Shown here: piece by piece, positions 1-15,600 of the stretch
Layout of the letters: each line of letters begins with the position of its first letter
Numbering within the stretch: position 1 is the first letter of the stretch
Origin: Enoplolaimus lenunculus
Taxonomy: Eukaryota > Nematoda > Enoplea > Enoplida > Thoracostomopsidae
NCBI GenBank assembly: GCA_030248215.1
Contig: JASANG010002205.1
Span: forward strand, 62,001 to 126,000
Length of the DNA: 64,000 nucleotides
Direction of reading: 5' to 3'
Notes under the pieces: model-generated
The model's input: only the letters and a program-made list of their open reading frames with translations
What the model was told of the DNA's origin: nothing
Databases searched by the model: none
Translations under genes and position numbers: made by a program

Positions 1-603
1 GGGTTAACTGCCGGACCGTCAGATCTATCCATAGCTGGTTCCAGCATAGCCGGTGCAGTGCGCCGTTTACCGCATATCCCTCAAATTTATAAATCTAGTT
101 CTCCAGCTGGAAACCAGTTTGATTTCAACGACAACGTAACGTCTAACCAGCCAAGTATGACAAATTTGACTAAAATTGACGCGTTTTCAAGCTTGGACGG
201 TGGTCTGGGTCCAGCAAATATGGGTGGTCGCGCAAGCCCAGCAGGCACTAGCATCGCCGGAGACTCATGCCAATCAGTTGATTACTCGGATCCGCGCGCT
301 GTGTACGAACTTGAGCGTAACTATTTATTATCGACCGAACGTGGTGATATGGCATCGGTTCGGCAATTTTTAGCTCAAGCAATGGCGTCTAACGGCTGTT
401 TAAATATCAACTGTGTTGATCCGTTGGGTAGAACAGCGTTGCTGATTGCGATCGAGAACGAAAACGTTGAAATGATTCGGTTGTTGTTATCGGTGAACGT
501 GGAAACCGGTGATGCACTACTGCATGCGGTTAATGAAGAAAATGTCGAAGCTGTTGAAACGTTGGTTGCACATTTGGATAATAATGGACGATTTAATTCT
601 GAG
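1..603 (+). CDS. TRPC: TRPC exon 1 (visible part): Ser/Gly-rich N-terminus and first ankyrin repeats
   Basis: Open from base 1; no initiator can be assigned inside the window. Encodes [20 protein letters not shown] and [19 protein letters not shown], both strongly TRPC-like. Donor GAG|gtcagt after 603, phase 0. Confidence 0.93.
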
Positions 604-3600
604 GTCAGTTGAAATTTTGTATTTGTATTTATTTTTTGTATGCCGATTAAATTTGTTGTCAGTGAAACTTTAATGTCATGTATGTGTTTGGTTAATATTT
701 AGGTTAAACGATTTTGTTTTGTTCAGTGAATCCAAGAGTGGATGATCAATCTTTATAACAAGAGTGTGGAACTGGGTACGTTGTGTGTATTGAAGAATGT
801 ACCAGCACGCGTTGCATTTTTGTTCGACTCCCCTCAATCACGGGGGGGTTTAAGCAAGAGATTAACAGTATGCTTCAGTACACCTACCCCCTTAAACAAG
901 GGGGGTTACAATTTCCTCCTTTACTACGATATAAAACTGCATACAGACCCCCTAAACAAGGGGGGTACGCCAAAAACGCAACGCGTGCCGGGTACATACT
1001 TTAATACACAGAATGCAACCAGTTGCACACTCTTGTTATAAAGAGTGATCATCCACTCTTGGTGACACTAATGGTTGCACTGGCTTGCCCTACGGTGCCA
1101 TCTGTTATCGTGCGACGCCGTGGTTACCATTTGACACCACACAATATCCAGGCCCGTAGCCAGCCAGTTTAGCTAGGTGGGGGCTAAATAATTTTCAGGA
1201 CGAGATGTTGAGCCAGTGTTTCAACAGTGTTGCTTAGAATTGGCCAACAGGCTACTGCTGGTTCGTCTAAATCAGTAGGAATCCTCGCTAATTATCTTTT
1301 AGACTAAAGGTTTGTTTCAAAATACAGATGTTATTTTTCGTCATTTGTTGACAAACCAAACGGTGTTTATTGAGCGATATATTGATTTTGTTGTTTCAAT
1401 AATTAGAATTATTCGAGACCATAACTAAGTCTTCTGCTTCTCAGGGAACAAGCCGATGGCCTGCTCAGCCTGCTGGCGGAGCTAAAATTTTGCAGATGGT
1501 TATGCAAGGGTTTCAGATTTACAAGCGAGGTTGAAAATTTTCTCAATTGAGATTCAAAAATTTTAGAAGGGACTGAATTGATTTGGCTCCGTCTGGCTAT
1601 GCGCCTTGTACAGAGGCCAGCATTTTACATGCCTCCGGATTCTCGTTAAAGCAATCTCTCGGTTTACTTGCTTCTGAGTAGGGAATTCAGGTCATTTTTC
1701 TATCGGGCGTTCGACACAAAGTTAAAATGATTGACTTGGCCAGAAATTTTAAGTTGGCTTGAATTATCTGTATTATCAGTTCGTTGCCAATGTTTCAAAT
1801 GACTCGTTAATAGAGTTAGAACAATACAAAACTCTATCATTTGTAACAAATTTCTCTTTAAAAAATTTTCTATTTTAGAAGGTAATTTGCGCCGTGGCCA
1901 CAATACACAGCGTATAGTGGTTTTAATTATAAACATCTCAATGTTTTCGCCCTTAATAGCTCGAACAAGAAATCAGCGCAATGAGTTGAAACATGAGCCT
2001 TTTTCTAGCGGGCAAGCTATTTACGATGTCCCCATAATGAAATCAAGGCAGCTTTTAAGAATGCCGAAAGTTTTACGACGACGCCCAAAACAGCCGGCAA
2101 TCCGCTACGGACCCGTTGATAGCTGTGCAAACATGATTAAAACGCTTTATATTTGTTTTAGTTTAGGTCTGCGCTCTAACGCTAAGAGGTATTTTACAAT
2201 TAAATGTGCAAATCTTGAAAACCCTGTTTGGTTTTTAGTAGCCAAGTTACTACATGATTGGTACTAAAATATACGTACCTACCGGCTAATCGTAATTTGT
2301 GCAGATTTTGTTTCGCCACGATTAAGAAGTTAATGTTGTGACCCGAATAGGAATGGGGGAGAGTAATAAGAGGGGGTCCCATTTTGAGTCCCAATCAATA
2401 GGAGTTTGTATCCCTAATAGGAGTCCGTAAGCGGATAGAGTCGCTAAACCCTAATTAGAGTCCATAAACGTCAATTATTCCTTATTGTGGCGTGTAAATG
2501 ACTCCAGGACCAAATAAATGACTTCGAAGCTTTAAAGCGTACGTAAGTTTCGAAAGTACATTCCTGAGTGTAACCTAGCATTATGCGGTACCGGATAAAT
2601 ATCAGTAACGAAGGGTGGCGGAGCGTGGGTTAAAAATAAATAACAGTCTGTAACTGAATAACCAAAAATAAATAACAGTCGGTAACCGAATAACCAAAAA
2701 TAAATAACAGTCGGTAACCGACTAACATGGGGAACCCTCTGTAAAGGCTAAATAAATATCAGTCTCCCCTCTTATTCGGATCACTACAGTACTCTGTTGC
2801 AAGTTATATGATAATTGAATGTCGGAACCTGGAAGCCCGTTAAGCAGGCCGGTAGCCGTTTCACCTTGCTGGGGGGGGGGGGGGTTAAAAAATTTTCAGG
2901 TGGGGCATAAAAGGGTTTTCGTTGAGTTACAAGCAAGGTTAAAAATTTTCTACGAGGGTGGGCCAAAAATTTTCCAGAAGGGCGGGCTGAGCCTCCATAG
3001 CATCTGTTAACTACGTGCCCGGGAGGCTTTTAATGCTGAACATATGTTTAATTGGCCAAAATACACGTACCGACTAAAATCGTAATTTGTGCAGATTTTC
3101 GTTTTCCTTGGTTTGCAATCGCATTTTGACTGCGGGCATATTATAATGGTTGGTATACTATAGTGATCTGAAGTAAATTTAACTTTAGCAGTGCGCATGT
3201 ATTTTTTTGAATCAAATATATTTCCAACACAGGTTGTTTACAAGTGCACTGTTCAATGATTTGGGACCTAATTATTCTAGCAACTCAAAACACGAGATAT
3301 TTCCGTCCTTTTGTCATAGAAGTTATGTCGAATAAGTTGGAAATTAAGCATTTAAAATCAGGGCCTATACTCGAAGAACTATTGAAATATATTACTGTAA
3401 TTCATGGAGCGTTGAAAAAGCCGCTTTTACAGCTGTTACAATATATATCTGCTAAGGTCAAAAAATTGTGCAAACTCGCAAAACTTTCAGATGAGTGTAT
3501 GTGGCCTCGTGAAATATTTAAAGTCATTGGTTGTGTGCCCGTTGTGGAAATGTGTTCATCACAGAAACATTTGTAATGTTCCTTAAATTTTAAGAATTCA

Positions 3601-6600
3601 AAGTAACATATAAATTACATTTTGTTTGGATAAATCAAGAGTGGATAACGGCTGTTTAGCAAGAAATTGCAACTGGTCATATTCTGTGTAGAAAACAATG
3701 TACCCGGTACGCGTTGCGTTTTTGTTGCACTACCCCTTTATTTAGAGGGAGGTACACCCGGTGCGAACCATGGCATTTTACGTACGCGGCATATAACATG
3801 CTCCACGTATAGTTTAATTTAGGGTATTCATGTGATAGCGACCCCCATCTTTTGAACAATGGGATTCGGCCAAAAAACGCAACACCCGATGCTACATTTG
3901 TGCCGTTACGGGACTAAGAGTTGCACACTCTTGTCATTATCCACTCCTGGTTAAATTTAGAGTATATAGACGCCTTAGGCACAAATTTTTCGTCCCATTC
4001 GCAAATATACAAAAAAATTCCTGACCACTTCCAGCAGGAGGTGACACTTCATACAACAGCACCCCATGTATTCTTTAGTATATCCATTTAACTACAGATT
4101 TATATCATAAAATATTTTGAAACGTCAGTCAACCCATAGTATTCAAATACAGAAATTTATTTCCAAAAATGTTATCTTGTTTCATATATCATTAATTGTG
4201 TTTAAAACTGCTCGTTCTCACTTCATTACCCCTATGGTTCTACGAAAATTAGCGGCGATATCTCATTGATTTATCTTCACCAACAATTTTTTATGCTTTT
4301 AGTTAATATTTTGTGATAAAATCTAGAAATGTAACCCTGTGTGGGTCTAATTGTTCCATATATATAGGGGGTATTGTAGTTAAATATAGCTTTTTTGAGT
4401 AATCACCATATTCCATTAATACAGTTGCCTGGTCGCAATGTATTAAAGCTTTGAATAATTACTTGTTTCGCTGTGTTGTAATTTTTTTCTAATCGTCTAT
4501 TTAAGTTATCTTTGTGACCGAATTCGTTTTCAATTTGGTCAACAAATTTTAGACTCAAACGTGATTTTAACCTAAATTTGAAGCTAAATTTGAATATTTT
4601 TTTCGCTGATTGAACCATTAAACTTCAAGTATGATTTCAAATTTTCTGACGTGTGTAGTTTGTTCGATTGGCAACGAAATCTTATGCATACTTTAACATT
4701 CTGTATAGTATTTCGTCAAATTTTACGATTGTAAAAACATTTTGGTCTCAGTGCTACGGGCAGATATGAAAATGTGACACAGAAAGTGATGGAAATATTT
4801 CAAATTTTGTAAAAGGCAGTATTAGAAAGTTGTTTTTCATTAACACTTTTTCACATAAATATTTTATATTTCATCTGAATTCTATAATTTCAAATAGACT
4901 CAAACCCCAGCCTCTTAATAAGTAAGTGGCGTTTACCGTCACCCAAGCGTTTTATATTTCGTTCAATGTTACGTTACACATTATATATGTAACGGGCTAA
5001 AGTCAGTGCCGGAGCACGCTAGGGACGGGGTTCCCCCAAAATTCTAAAGTGGGGGCCCCTAAATCCGAGCTAAATACTAACGGCTATGCTTCATTTGAAA
5101 TATTGTTAGGGGCTTTCTTTGTGGTAGGGACATCCTTAAATAGGAGGTATGGGGGGTGGCTGCTCCGGCCCAAGATGAAGTTAATATTATTCACTTTTAT
5201 GGTTATATACATCGTCGAAATGTTTCGGTGGTATTGGTACTAAAATTGTTGCATATTTTTATATTTCTAGTCTTTTCCTGATGTATAAATGGCCAAAACG
5301 TTTGCTGGTTTATTTTGTTACAAGTGTAATGGTCTGCTTGGTATCTATAGCTTCTCATTGTATAGATGTATAAAGTATTCTGACACAATATTAGCAAGTT
5401 AGCTCGTAATGTGTAAGCGAAATCATACAAAATGCACAGTGTTCAACAAATTGCCGCACGTCTACAGAGTACAAACTTTGTACAATATGTACGAACCCCT
5501 CGAGTTCCTGAGTTAATCTGCTATAGCTGAGTAGTGATGGCAAACGCCTCCATTCTCATAGACGCGAATTGGAGTCCTACACTGTAAAAAATGGTGAGTC
5601 AAATTGACTCTCTCCGAAATAGGCTTTTCCTGACTACACAAACTGAGTCAAAATTCGACTCCGCCAGAGTCAAGTTGTGTCGAATTTGACTCAGGCGGGG
5701 AGTCGAATTTTGACTGAGTTTGTGTAGTCAGGAAAAGCCTGTTTAGGAGAGAGTCAAATTGACTCATTATTTTTTTGCAGTGTAGCTAGACAGTGTGCTC
5801 CAGTTGAAATAGAAATCATTAATCTGCGAACGGTAAACTTTAGGTTACAGCGCATTTTTTCAAACATTCGCTGAAGTAAACGTCTATTTCACCTTATTAA
5901 AAGTACTTAAACTGAATTAAAAAAAACTTTCGCAAAATAGATTCTCAGTAACTACAAGCAGGGATCGACCGGATATTAATTTTACCGGATACCGGAACCG
6001 GAGCCGGATTGTGAATTTTGCACCGGAACCGGAGCTAGATGTAACCGGATATTGAACACAAATTTGCACACTGTTGCAAGTATTTGAATCGTGCAAAAAT
6101 ATGTATTTAAGGATTTAAGATTAATTTTTTGTTTGAATTTTTCATTCCATGTCAGTGTCCATCCATGAATTGCTCGGAATTGCAGTCGCTTTGAAATATC
6201 TAGTATTTTAACGTGCAAAAAAACTAGTTCCGGTATCCGATAGGTTTATACCGGATACCGGAACCGTATACGGATGTCGGATCTTACCGGATATTAAACC
6301 GGAACCGGATATCCGGTCAATCCCTGACTATAAGTAATTAGGCAGGGGTTTAAGTTTTAAGCCTCAAAGCCATTAACACAAACGTAGCGTCTCTGGGAAA
6401 TAAAATGTTGGCAGCTTTCGACCGGCCGGCTTCTGCTTTAAGTACAGGAATTTTATTCTTGCACACTTTCTCACTCAAACCTACTATAATTTAAACTCTA
6501 ACGAGCCTACTGGCAAACCCGAGGTGGTCTCCAATACTTAGGCCACCGCAGCAGGTATCAAAACCAAAATTTTGAATTCAGATCTAATATTAAAAATTGT

Positions 6601-9600
6601 GTTTGTCGTCTCGCTCGTTTCGCTTGCGAGTTTTTATTACTATTCTATGTCGCGTGGCCTCGGCATTAGAACTTTCTGAATCGAAACTGTGAACGCACTG
6701 TTTTGGGATTTAATACTAAACCATAAAAGTTATTTTTTAAAACCAATTTTAATTTATAACAAACAATGGCGTGGTGGATTGATGAAAATTTAACTCAAAT
6801 TGAGTTTTATTTATCTGAATTAGAACCTACCATTCGCGAAATTGACGAACGGTTTTGTGACGAATTTGGTGAAAGTTTACAAGTACGTACCTAATATTTT
6901 TTACGTTAATTAATAGTACCAGCAACATTTGAGACATTTGTTAATACAAAGTTCATAATATAACGATTTAGCTTACAAACTGAAATAAATTTTTAAATAA
7001 ATTTGTTAAGTGGGAATGGCTGGAAAGTTTCCCCACCGCGTCACTTCATATTGTGGACGATGCAAAACTTAAATAGCAAGGATCAAATATTTCTGGACAG
7101 ATACATAGAAATGGTCAACTCTATACGCGAAAAATTGTCTTGAATTTCTAGACACACTAACATTTGTTAAATTTATCAGACTGAAAAGTTTTGAATTTCA
7201 TGCATAATTTTCAACACCTCGAAAAATATAGTTTCTCAAATGTTCAAATCATAATTTTTTATATTCAAGAAATTTATGTTAAAAATTTGTTAAACGCAAA
7301 GTTAATATTACTTTTACTAAATAATTGCCTTATATTTAAAAATAAATTTTCTGATTTTAAAGTATGTAAACCAGTGCTTCGTTCCACTAGATATATGTTT
7401 AAGAGTGTTGTACATAAGTAATGGAAATGTAAGCTTTATCTCGGGTTGATGTCCAGCTCGGCTCCACCAAAATAACTTTACGTCTCGGACGTCTCGTTTG
7501 TTTTTAAATTCTGGCATATAATTTTTCATTGTTTAAGTCTTGAAACGCTGTCACCGTATATCTGTGAAACAGGGTTGTTGGCCGGAAAAAATTGCCGGAA
7601 AGAATGTTTTTTCCATTTTTCAATTTATTTCCGAGGGGGGTGTAAAAAATGAAAAAAAGGGAAAATATTAAACAATTCTAAAACATAATTTGCAACTAAA
7701 TATGATATAAAATAACGTTTTTAGATGACATGTAATTAATTTCGTCAACAGTGGGGCCAAAGTTAGGGCGCTCAAATTCGAAAGCTTGCCTTATTTACCG
7801 TATGATTTAACGCAACAATACGTCAAGCTTTAGCTTCGCTTTGCTCGAGAGGTTGCAGCAATTGAGAGGCTTTGATGGCAGAAAAAACCCAAAAGTGTCT
7901 TGGGATTTAACGTATACTTACAAAAACAAGCGTCACTTGTTCAGCTCGCTCCACTCATGATATTCTGATGTTCTGATGACCTCCACTGGACCCAAGATTG
8001 TTTCGTCGAAAAATTAGACAAATTATATACCATTAGACACAGGTTGCGGAGTTAGGACGAATATTGTTAAATGTTCCCCCAATTAGACGTCTGTCTAACG
8101 AGTTATTGTCAAATAACTACATTTGGCGTAGAACCATGATCGCTGGCAGCGCCAAATCAGTTATTTACCACTACTCGTTATACAGACTTCTCATCGCAGA
8201 AATTTTAACACCACTCGACTCAACTCTGCAAACTGCGTCAAATGATATACATAATTTGTCCAACTTATTCGAAAAAAAATTATTGGGTCTCAAGGGGCTG
8301 AGCTTGTGGCCTTAAAAATCTAATTTTTCAAAAATTCAGATTTGGGTATGGAACAAACAGGGGATGTCATCAGAAGCTCAAATATGCAAAAAAAATTTAA
8401 AATGCAGGCATTTTTGGGCAAACGCCTTCTAAGCGTGGGATAACCGATCACTCAGACAAAGAATGAATTTTTTCCATTTTTTTGTTTTTTCCGGTCATAA
8501 TTTTTTCGGAACAAAAAACCCCCGATATGAAAGTTAGAGTTTCGAGTTCTTGCTATTAGAAAAATATTTATTATTACGTTGAGGTATTCACCCACCAGCG
8601 ATTTAAGAATATCGTGCAAAAACAAAAAACTTCTAGGCACACTGTTGTAACTGATACATGACTGGGTTAAAGTACACAAAAACCTTTGAATGCCCCTCCT
8701 GAATATTTTTAGCCCCCTAACAAGGTTAGCTGGCTGAGAGGCGTAAGTGGGTAAAAATGTTTAACCTGCGCTTTACAAGTGGAATTTTTACTTTTTAACC
8801 CGCAGGTGTACCCGCGCAAAATTCATTTACCCGCTATCCGCCTTTACCCGCCCTTATTTTTTCTGTGTTCAATACAATTGTATCATTTTACAGTGTACAG
8901 ATGTTATGCACTAGATTTACGTTACAAAATACTCTTTATTAGTAACTTTGAAATATCTGTACAAAATCTTTGTAGTTTAGATTGTATAATCACACATTTC
9001 TTTATGGTTTCGTCCCAATTTGTCTTAAGATTTCGTTCAAAAAACTTGTGAATACGTTTTTCCAAGCCAAAAAATATAACCTCTTTAGGAATATGAACAG
9101 CGAAGAATGTCTTCAAATGCTAAGCCGTACTCTGAAAATTTCTGTTGAAATGAATGTGAATAGTATTCCCCCGTGCATGGGCGTAGTTCAGCCAGAACCG
9201 TAATCTTAGCAATCTACTTTATTTATGAGGGATGCTAGCTATGTTCTTTAAACCGCTGTTTGTTTTTCATGAAAAATTTAGGCGGGTAAAAACACAAATG
9301 TTTACCCACGCTTTGACATTTCTTACCCACGGGTATACCCTTGTCAAAACTTTCTTATTTGTACTCACGTTACCCGCTGGTACCCACGAGTATCATGCAG
9401 CTCTGAGTCTTTGTAGCCCAAGTGATGGAATAGTAATTGGTAAACATTGTTTCAGACTCAAGGTGTTGAAATTGGTGAACATTCAGCGTTTACGCCAGAT
9501 ATTACTCCGATCATTTTAGCAGCACATCGGGACAACTACGAAATTATCAATTTGTTGCACCATAAACGAGCATTTATTGCACATCCGCACGATGTTAATT

Positions 9601-12600
9601 GTGGTTGCAAAGATTGCATGCAGGTAACTTTTCTTTATAAAAGGTTATTTTCTTGGCTCGTATGCTCAAATACATGAAGCACCTATCACCAGTTGGCGTC
9701 AGGTCTTTTAACTTTCAAACCAGCCTATGTTGGAGCTCAAAATCCGGCACATTTTCCGCATATTATTTGCTCTACTGCTGTATCAACCTTGAATTCAACA
9801 ACTGCAATAGTTAGTGGGTTTGAAAACTTGTTACTAACTAATGATAGTTGTTATACACATTTGAAAATATGGACCTAGATGCGAAATGATTTCATATTGT
9901 GTTGTGGGTTTGGAAATATGCAATTTTTTTACAAAAACAGACGTCGGGAAACACGTAAAAGTAATAATTTTACCACCCACATTCATCGCCCACGTGTTCA
10001 GGTGAAGTTTTAACTAATGGTTCTAAACATTTTTATGTGTAAATCTGTATATTGCATTCCTTCACCATAGTGAGTTAAAATGATAAACTTTACACTTTTT
10101 TAAATACAAAAAACTTACTCAAAGTTGGTTTTTAACTTTTTTTTCAAAACTTACCAATGATTGCATTTTTGGGGTTGTGCATACTTCAATTCATGAACTA
10201 AAAACCGTCTCGTGCCTGTTACAAATGAATTTAATATATAACGAAAGTTAAGCGTTCGCTTCGCTCTCAAACTTTTTAAAGTTTTAACTGCGGATCTGCT
10301 CCCAATTGAAAATCCTCTGTATCCAACTGAGTTTTTCGGCTGAGTTTTCAAAGTGAATGCGATTGATCGTTTATTCTTTAATAGGCACAAGCTGAAGATA
10401 GTTTACGATTTTCGCGATCTCGAATCAATACATATCGAGCATTATCATCTCCGTCGCTAATATGCATATGTCAACGTGATCCGTTGCTGTATGCATTCGA
10501 GCTGAGTTGGGAATTGCGACGGCTGTCTGTTGTGGAAAATGAATTTAAAACTGAATATCAGGTATGAAAACATTCACTTATTTATACTCAAATTAGTAAA
10601 GTTCAGCTTTGATTTTAAGGTTAACTTTTTTATTCATATATACAAATTCACCGTAATTCAGGTTCAACATTTCCAGTTTAACCAAACTAAAATTGGTTTA
10701 TAATTCAATATGCAGGGAGTTTTTCTCGGAAACATCGTAATTATATACGCAAAACACAAAAACATATTTCGTATCGGTACTTGCGTCTTTTACCCTAAAC
10801 CAGTCTTAATTAAGGCAAGAGTCGCCCCACCTGCGTTATTGTCATTATCTTAACTCTAAACCTCAACCTAATCCTATCCTGAGCTTAAGTCTAAGCCTAT
10901 TTTATTATTTCATTCATTATACTTACGTGGGGGAAACGTTTTATGGCTGAAGTAAAAAAGTGCGTTGAAAATTTATTTTGAAAATATAATTTCATTTTAA
11001 AAATTAAAAATTATTTTTTGACATTTAAAGCTATTTTAATACTGAAGCCGAACTTAAACCGAAACCTGAGCTTAAGCCTAAGCCTGTTTTATTATTTCAG
11101 TCATTATATGCGGAGGAAACGTTTTGTTGCGGAAGTAAAAACAAGTGCTTTATAAATTTATTTTGAAAACATAATTTCAGTTTAAAAATTAATATTATTT
11201 TTTGACATTTCAAACTATTTTAGTGAAAAAAACTACGCAATACTATCTGTGGGGTTGTGTTTAGCAACGATTTTCAGATTTAGATTCAAAATTTTTCTGG
11301 AATTCATTTTCTTCGCAGTACGCACGCTTCTAAAAAATTTTCAGAACGTGATCTTGAATAGAATATAGCAAATATTGCTTTGACAGTACCGCATGCCATG
11401 TTTACAATTTTATATCTACTTAATTCTGCGAATATCATATACCAGTTTACCCAATTGGTTTCTTAAGTGCACGTTGTTAAACATATTTCACAATGCAATG
11501 ATTTTATAAATACATGGCCCTGTTGGCTCATGTTACTTAAAGGAGCGTCCAGGTTTCTGGTGGGTCTATAAAAGAGTAGGTTTAGATTCTAGATTACATT
11601 TCTTTGCTTAGGCTTAGGCTTAGACTTAAACTTAGGCTCAGGAACTCATTTTTCCAACGCTTAGGTTTATGCTTAGACTTAGGAATACGCTTAATTTACT
11701 GTTGCGCCCCTCAAAGTAAGATTGGTCGTTCTGTTAATATTGTATGCCAGTTTAAGAAATAGTTTTATTTATCCCAGTTATTACTATTCTATCAGGAATT
11801 AAGCCAGAAGTGCCAAAACTTCGCTGTGGATTTGTTGGATCAAACACGAGGATCGTCTGAACTTGAAATTATCCTCAATCATGATACGTCGGACAAAATG
11901 GTATTTCGAAAACGTGGTCAACATGAACGAATGCAACTAGCGCGACTAAAATTAGCGATTCAATTAAAGCAGAAAAAAGTAAGTGCCTATCGTCATTTGC
12001 ATGTACTAATCGAGCAGGTTATACAGTAACCTGCAGATAATTTGTTGCAACTGTTGCCAAGGAACTAAGAAACGGGTGCGGCAAGGGTGTCAGTCGATTG
12101 TACATCTAAAAATAAACGAGTGTTGCCGACGCCGATAACATCCGCCATCATTGAAAGTTTCGTTTTGGAATTAGAAGCACTTAATGCAAACAAATGCACT
12201 GACTTCTCTAAAGCGTTTGACGCGAAGTTTTAAAACCACTGAGTTTATCTTCTGGTGGTTTATTCAACAGTGATCAGATTTCTTATCGGTACAGTATGGT
12301 ATTTTTGCTCCCATATAACTTTTAATCGCCAGTAAAAAATACCATACGGTATTTTTACTTCCTTTACAGGATCTAAGTTCCCAAAAAATTCATTATTTTT
12401 GCTTTCGATACTAAAATTTTGCTTCATTTTACTACGGTTCATACAGTGATGGTTATTGAGAACACAAGATTGTGGTAAAATAATTAAGATTTCTAATTTG
12501 TTTCCATAATAGTTTTGCACTCGAGAAAGCTGAAACACTGTAAGTTCCAATGAGTTGATTAATCAATTCATTTAGCGAGTTGGTTATTTCTGAATTAATA

Positions 12601-15600
12601 TCAGTAAACATTAGCTCACTCTGAGTTGAGTTGATTCTCACTCTGAGTTGAGTTGACTATGGGTGAGTTGATTAATTAACTCAGAATGAATTGAATCAAC
12701 TTAAAATTCTGAGTTCTGATAGTCCTAACTCAGACTGAGTAATTCAACTCATTCTGAGTTAAAATCAACTCACTGAAATTTACAGTGAAGCCGTTTTCGG
12801 AAATGTGCTGTATTTTTCAATAGGAGGCTTGGTTCGCTTTGCTGCTTAATTTCAGTTATACTATAAATTGTGACAAAGCTTATAAAACATTTAGACTTAC
12901 CTTTTGAGAACTGGCTGAGGAGAGTCCAATCGGCGTAAAAAGCCGGCTGACCAAGCTTTATTGAAGGCTTAAGTCCAACTGTCGACTGCAGCACTTGTAA
13001 CCTTGTGCAATCATCCCAATTTTCCACTGGTTTATAAAGTTGCGTATCTTACAGCGGCTAAATCGACGGTACCATACTTCCATTTGAAGCCTCACGTTAA
13101 TCAGTTCTATTAAAAACTGCCGTTTTGAAATGGGGCTAGATTTCCGTTCAATTTGCTTGCGAGTTTTTCATCTCTACTCGTCTACCTTTTCCGTAACGCT
13201 TGTACTCCGATAAAACAAATATTGCGAAAATCAACGTAATCCAGTCCTGCATTTGCATTTAAATTACACCGGCGAACGCTTGAAAACGAACCAAAAGATA
13301 TACAGTAAAGTATACTTAGCTCAAAAATGCCATTTATTCAGCATTTTTTGCTGGCGTATGGGACATCGAAATTTCAAAACCCAAAATTAATCTAAGTTGG
13401 TTCTAAGATCATATGACGTATGGAATTCGGCGGACAACAGCTTCGTCAGCCTGTAGATTATACGGGAAGTAAAAATCCTAAAAAGAACTAAGCTGAGGTA
13501 GTAAATATTCAACATGGTGTTTCTACTCGGAAGAGAAAATTCGCTATAGTATTTTTACTGAGTAGTAAATTTAGGGATGTAAAAATACCATACCATACCA
13601 CAATAGCTTAACAGGAATACTGTTGTGCCCCTGTTTGTCCCCGCAATAACTCATTTCCTCGGCCCTGCTTTCTTCTGTGTTTCTAATATGTTTCCTAGCT
13701 TTTCTCAAGGCGTTCAAAGTAAAATATGGTTGTGTATGTTTTAGTTTGTTGCAAATCCAAACTGCCAACAATTGCTTGCATCAATATGGTACGAAGGTCT
13801 TCCAGGATTTCGTCGTAAAAACATTGTTTTTAAAGTAAGTTGTCTGAAAGTGGGCAGTCCAAAGCAGAATTACAACTTTGGCTAGCCCAAGGAGGAATTA
13901 TGTTTAATAAACCTGTGCGTTTTCTGCGTGTTACTTCGATAGTCATAATCTAACTTGATTCGACTTTGCTCAGGAAAACACACTGTTTGATATCCAACAG
14001 GTAGCGATTACGTGGCCAATCAGGAATGAGTATTTGCATCAGAAGGTCGTATTTGAATATTCTATTAAGGTAGTAACCAATCACAAGGCGTGCGCTTGTA
14101 GCAGAGAATGAATTACGCCATAGGCTGGCCCAAGTCGTATTTCCGCCTTGGTCTAGCCCAATTCGTAATTGGGCTGAATTACGGCTTGGGCTACGATGTA
14201 TGTGTGTTTATTTATATACACGATGATACTAATTCTTGAACTCGGAACCCGTTGTTGAAGTTTTTTAAACCAAATTTTCATTTCATTAGTACAGTTTGCA
14301 AGGTGCACCTATTTATAGCCGGACTGCATCCAGTTTTGTGCCTTGGTCAAAAAAAGTATCATCAGCGCCTAATCGTACCAAGAGTGTATGACCTTTTGGA
14401 GACGAGTTTGCGAATGGGTATGCCTGACCGCTCTCTGAATTGTGGACCCTTTAGATAAAAAGAGCTTAGTTTTGCACCATATCAAATGATGTTGATATCT
14501 ATAACTAAACGCCGTATCCGGCTTATTCATAAGCAACAGAAAATTAGAAAATGCAATTAGACGAAATTAGTAAACCATAATTTTTTAAAGTCTTTATCTG
14601 GTGCGGTCCCGTTTTACGCCGCCCACACACAGGGAAAGGGTTAGCGCGGCGCTGAGCACGGCTCTGCGTGTACCCAGCGTGTTGTGTTTTGTCTATACCC
14701 CACTATATCTCTGGGGATAGGATAAAGTTATCCATTCATGTATTTTTGTCTATTGTAACTTTAAATCGCTACTAGAAACCTGATTTTGTATTCTTAGTCG
14801 CGTGGGTTTCGCTCTGCTTGATTCAAGAGCTTTTCTCCAGATGTAGGGTAGAGTAGAGCAAGTAGAGACTTATGAGCACTGGTACATTTTCTACCGCACT
14901 CAAATATGTAAGCTGTATACTTATGTGTAAAGAGTCATCATTATGTAACACTTGGTAATGCCAAGAGTAGATGATCGCTCTTGCACGAGAGTGCACAACT
15001 GTCTGATTTCGTGTGGTACAAAATGTACCAGCGCGCGTTGCGTTTTTGCGGTATTCTCCCTTGTTTAGGGGTAGTCGATGTCACAATGCAGCTGGAATAT
15101 GTGAAGAAAATTCAATTTTTAAGAATACAAACAAAACACTTTTTTAAAATTGCCATATGATGTACTTGCTTCGTCGGTGCAAATTTCAACCGCCTAAATA
15201 AGAGGGTAGGCCAAAAACGCAACTTGCGGTGGCGACATTCTTTTGTATAGTAAAGTTGTCAAAACTGCGACGAAAAAAACGTTCGGCTTTTTAAGAAAAT
15301 GTTTACTTGAAATGAAAACATAACAAAACACGCCTATGAGACGCGCAAGCCAAATTAAAACCACAGATTGCCGTATGCGTTCCGCCATGCCTCACAAAGT
15401 TTTGTATTCGACAAGATATAAAGCGCAGAAGTGGCGTGTTTAGTAATCAAATCATGCAATGGCGCAGCTTATGACACCAATTTTAAACTGCGACAAGTGG
15501 TGCTTAAACTACAACATACCATTCTTAAAGTGCGACATAGGCATTTTGGCCAATATTGCTTTAAGGAGCGTAACAGTCGATTAAGCGTATTCCTGAGCGT

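Noticed and set aside
742-1041. 99-codon frame
   Set aside because: Lies wholly inside an F2 inverted-repeat element and is not conserved in other copies.
3244-3576. 110-codon plus-strand frame in TRPC intron 1
   Set aside because: No family recognised and no convincing splice sites. Frames of this length are expected a few times by chance in 64 kb of AT-rich DNA. Kept as unexplained, not as a gene.
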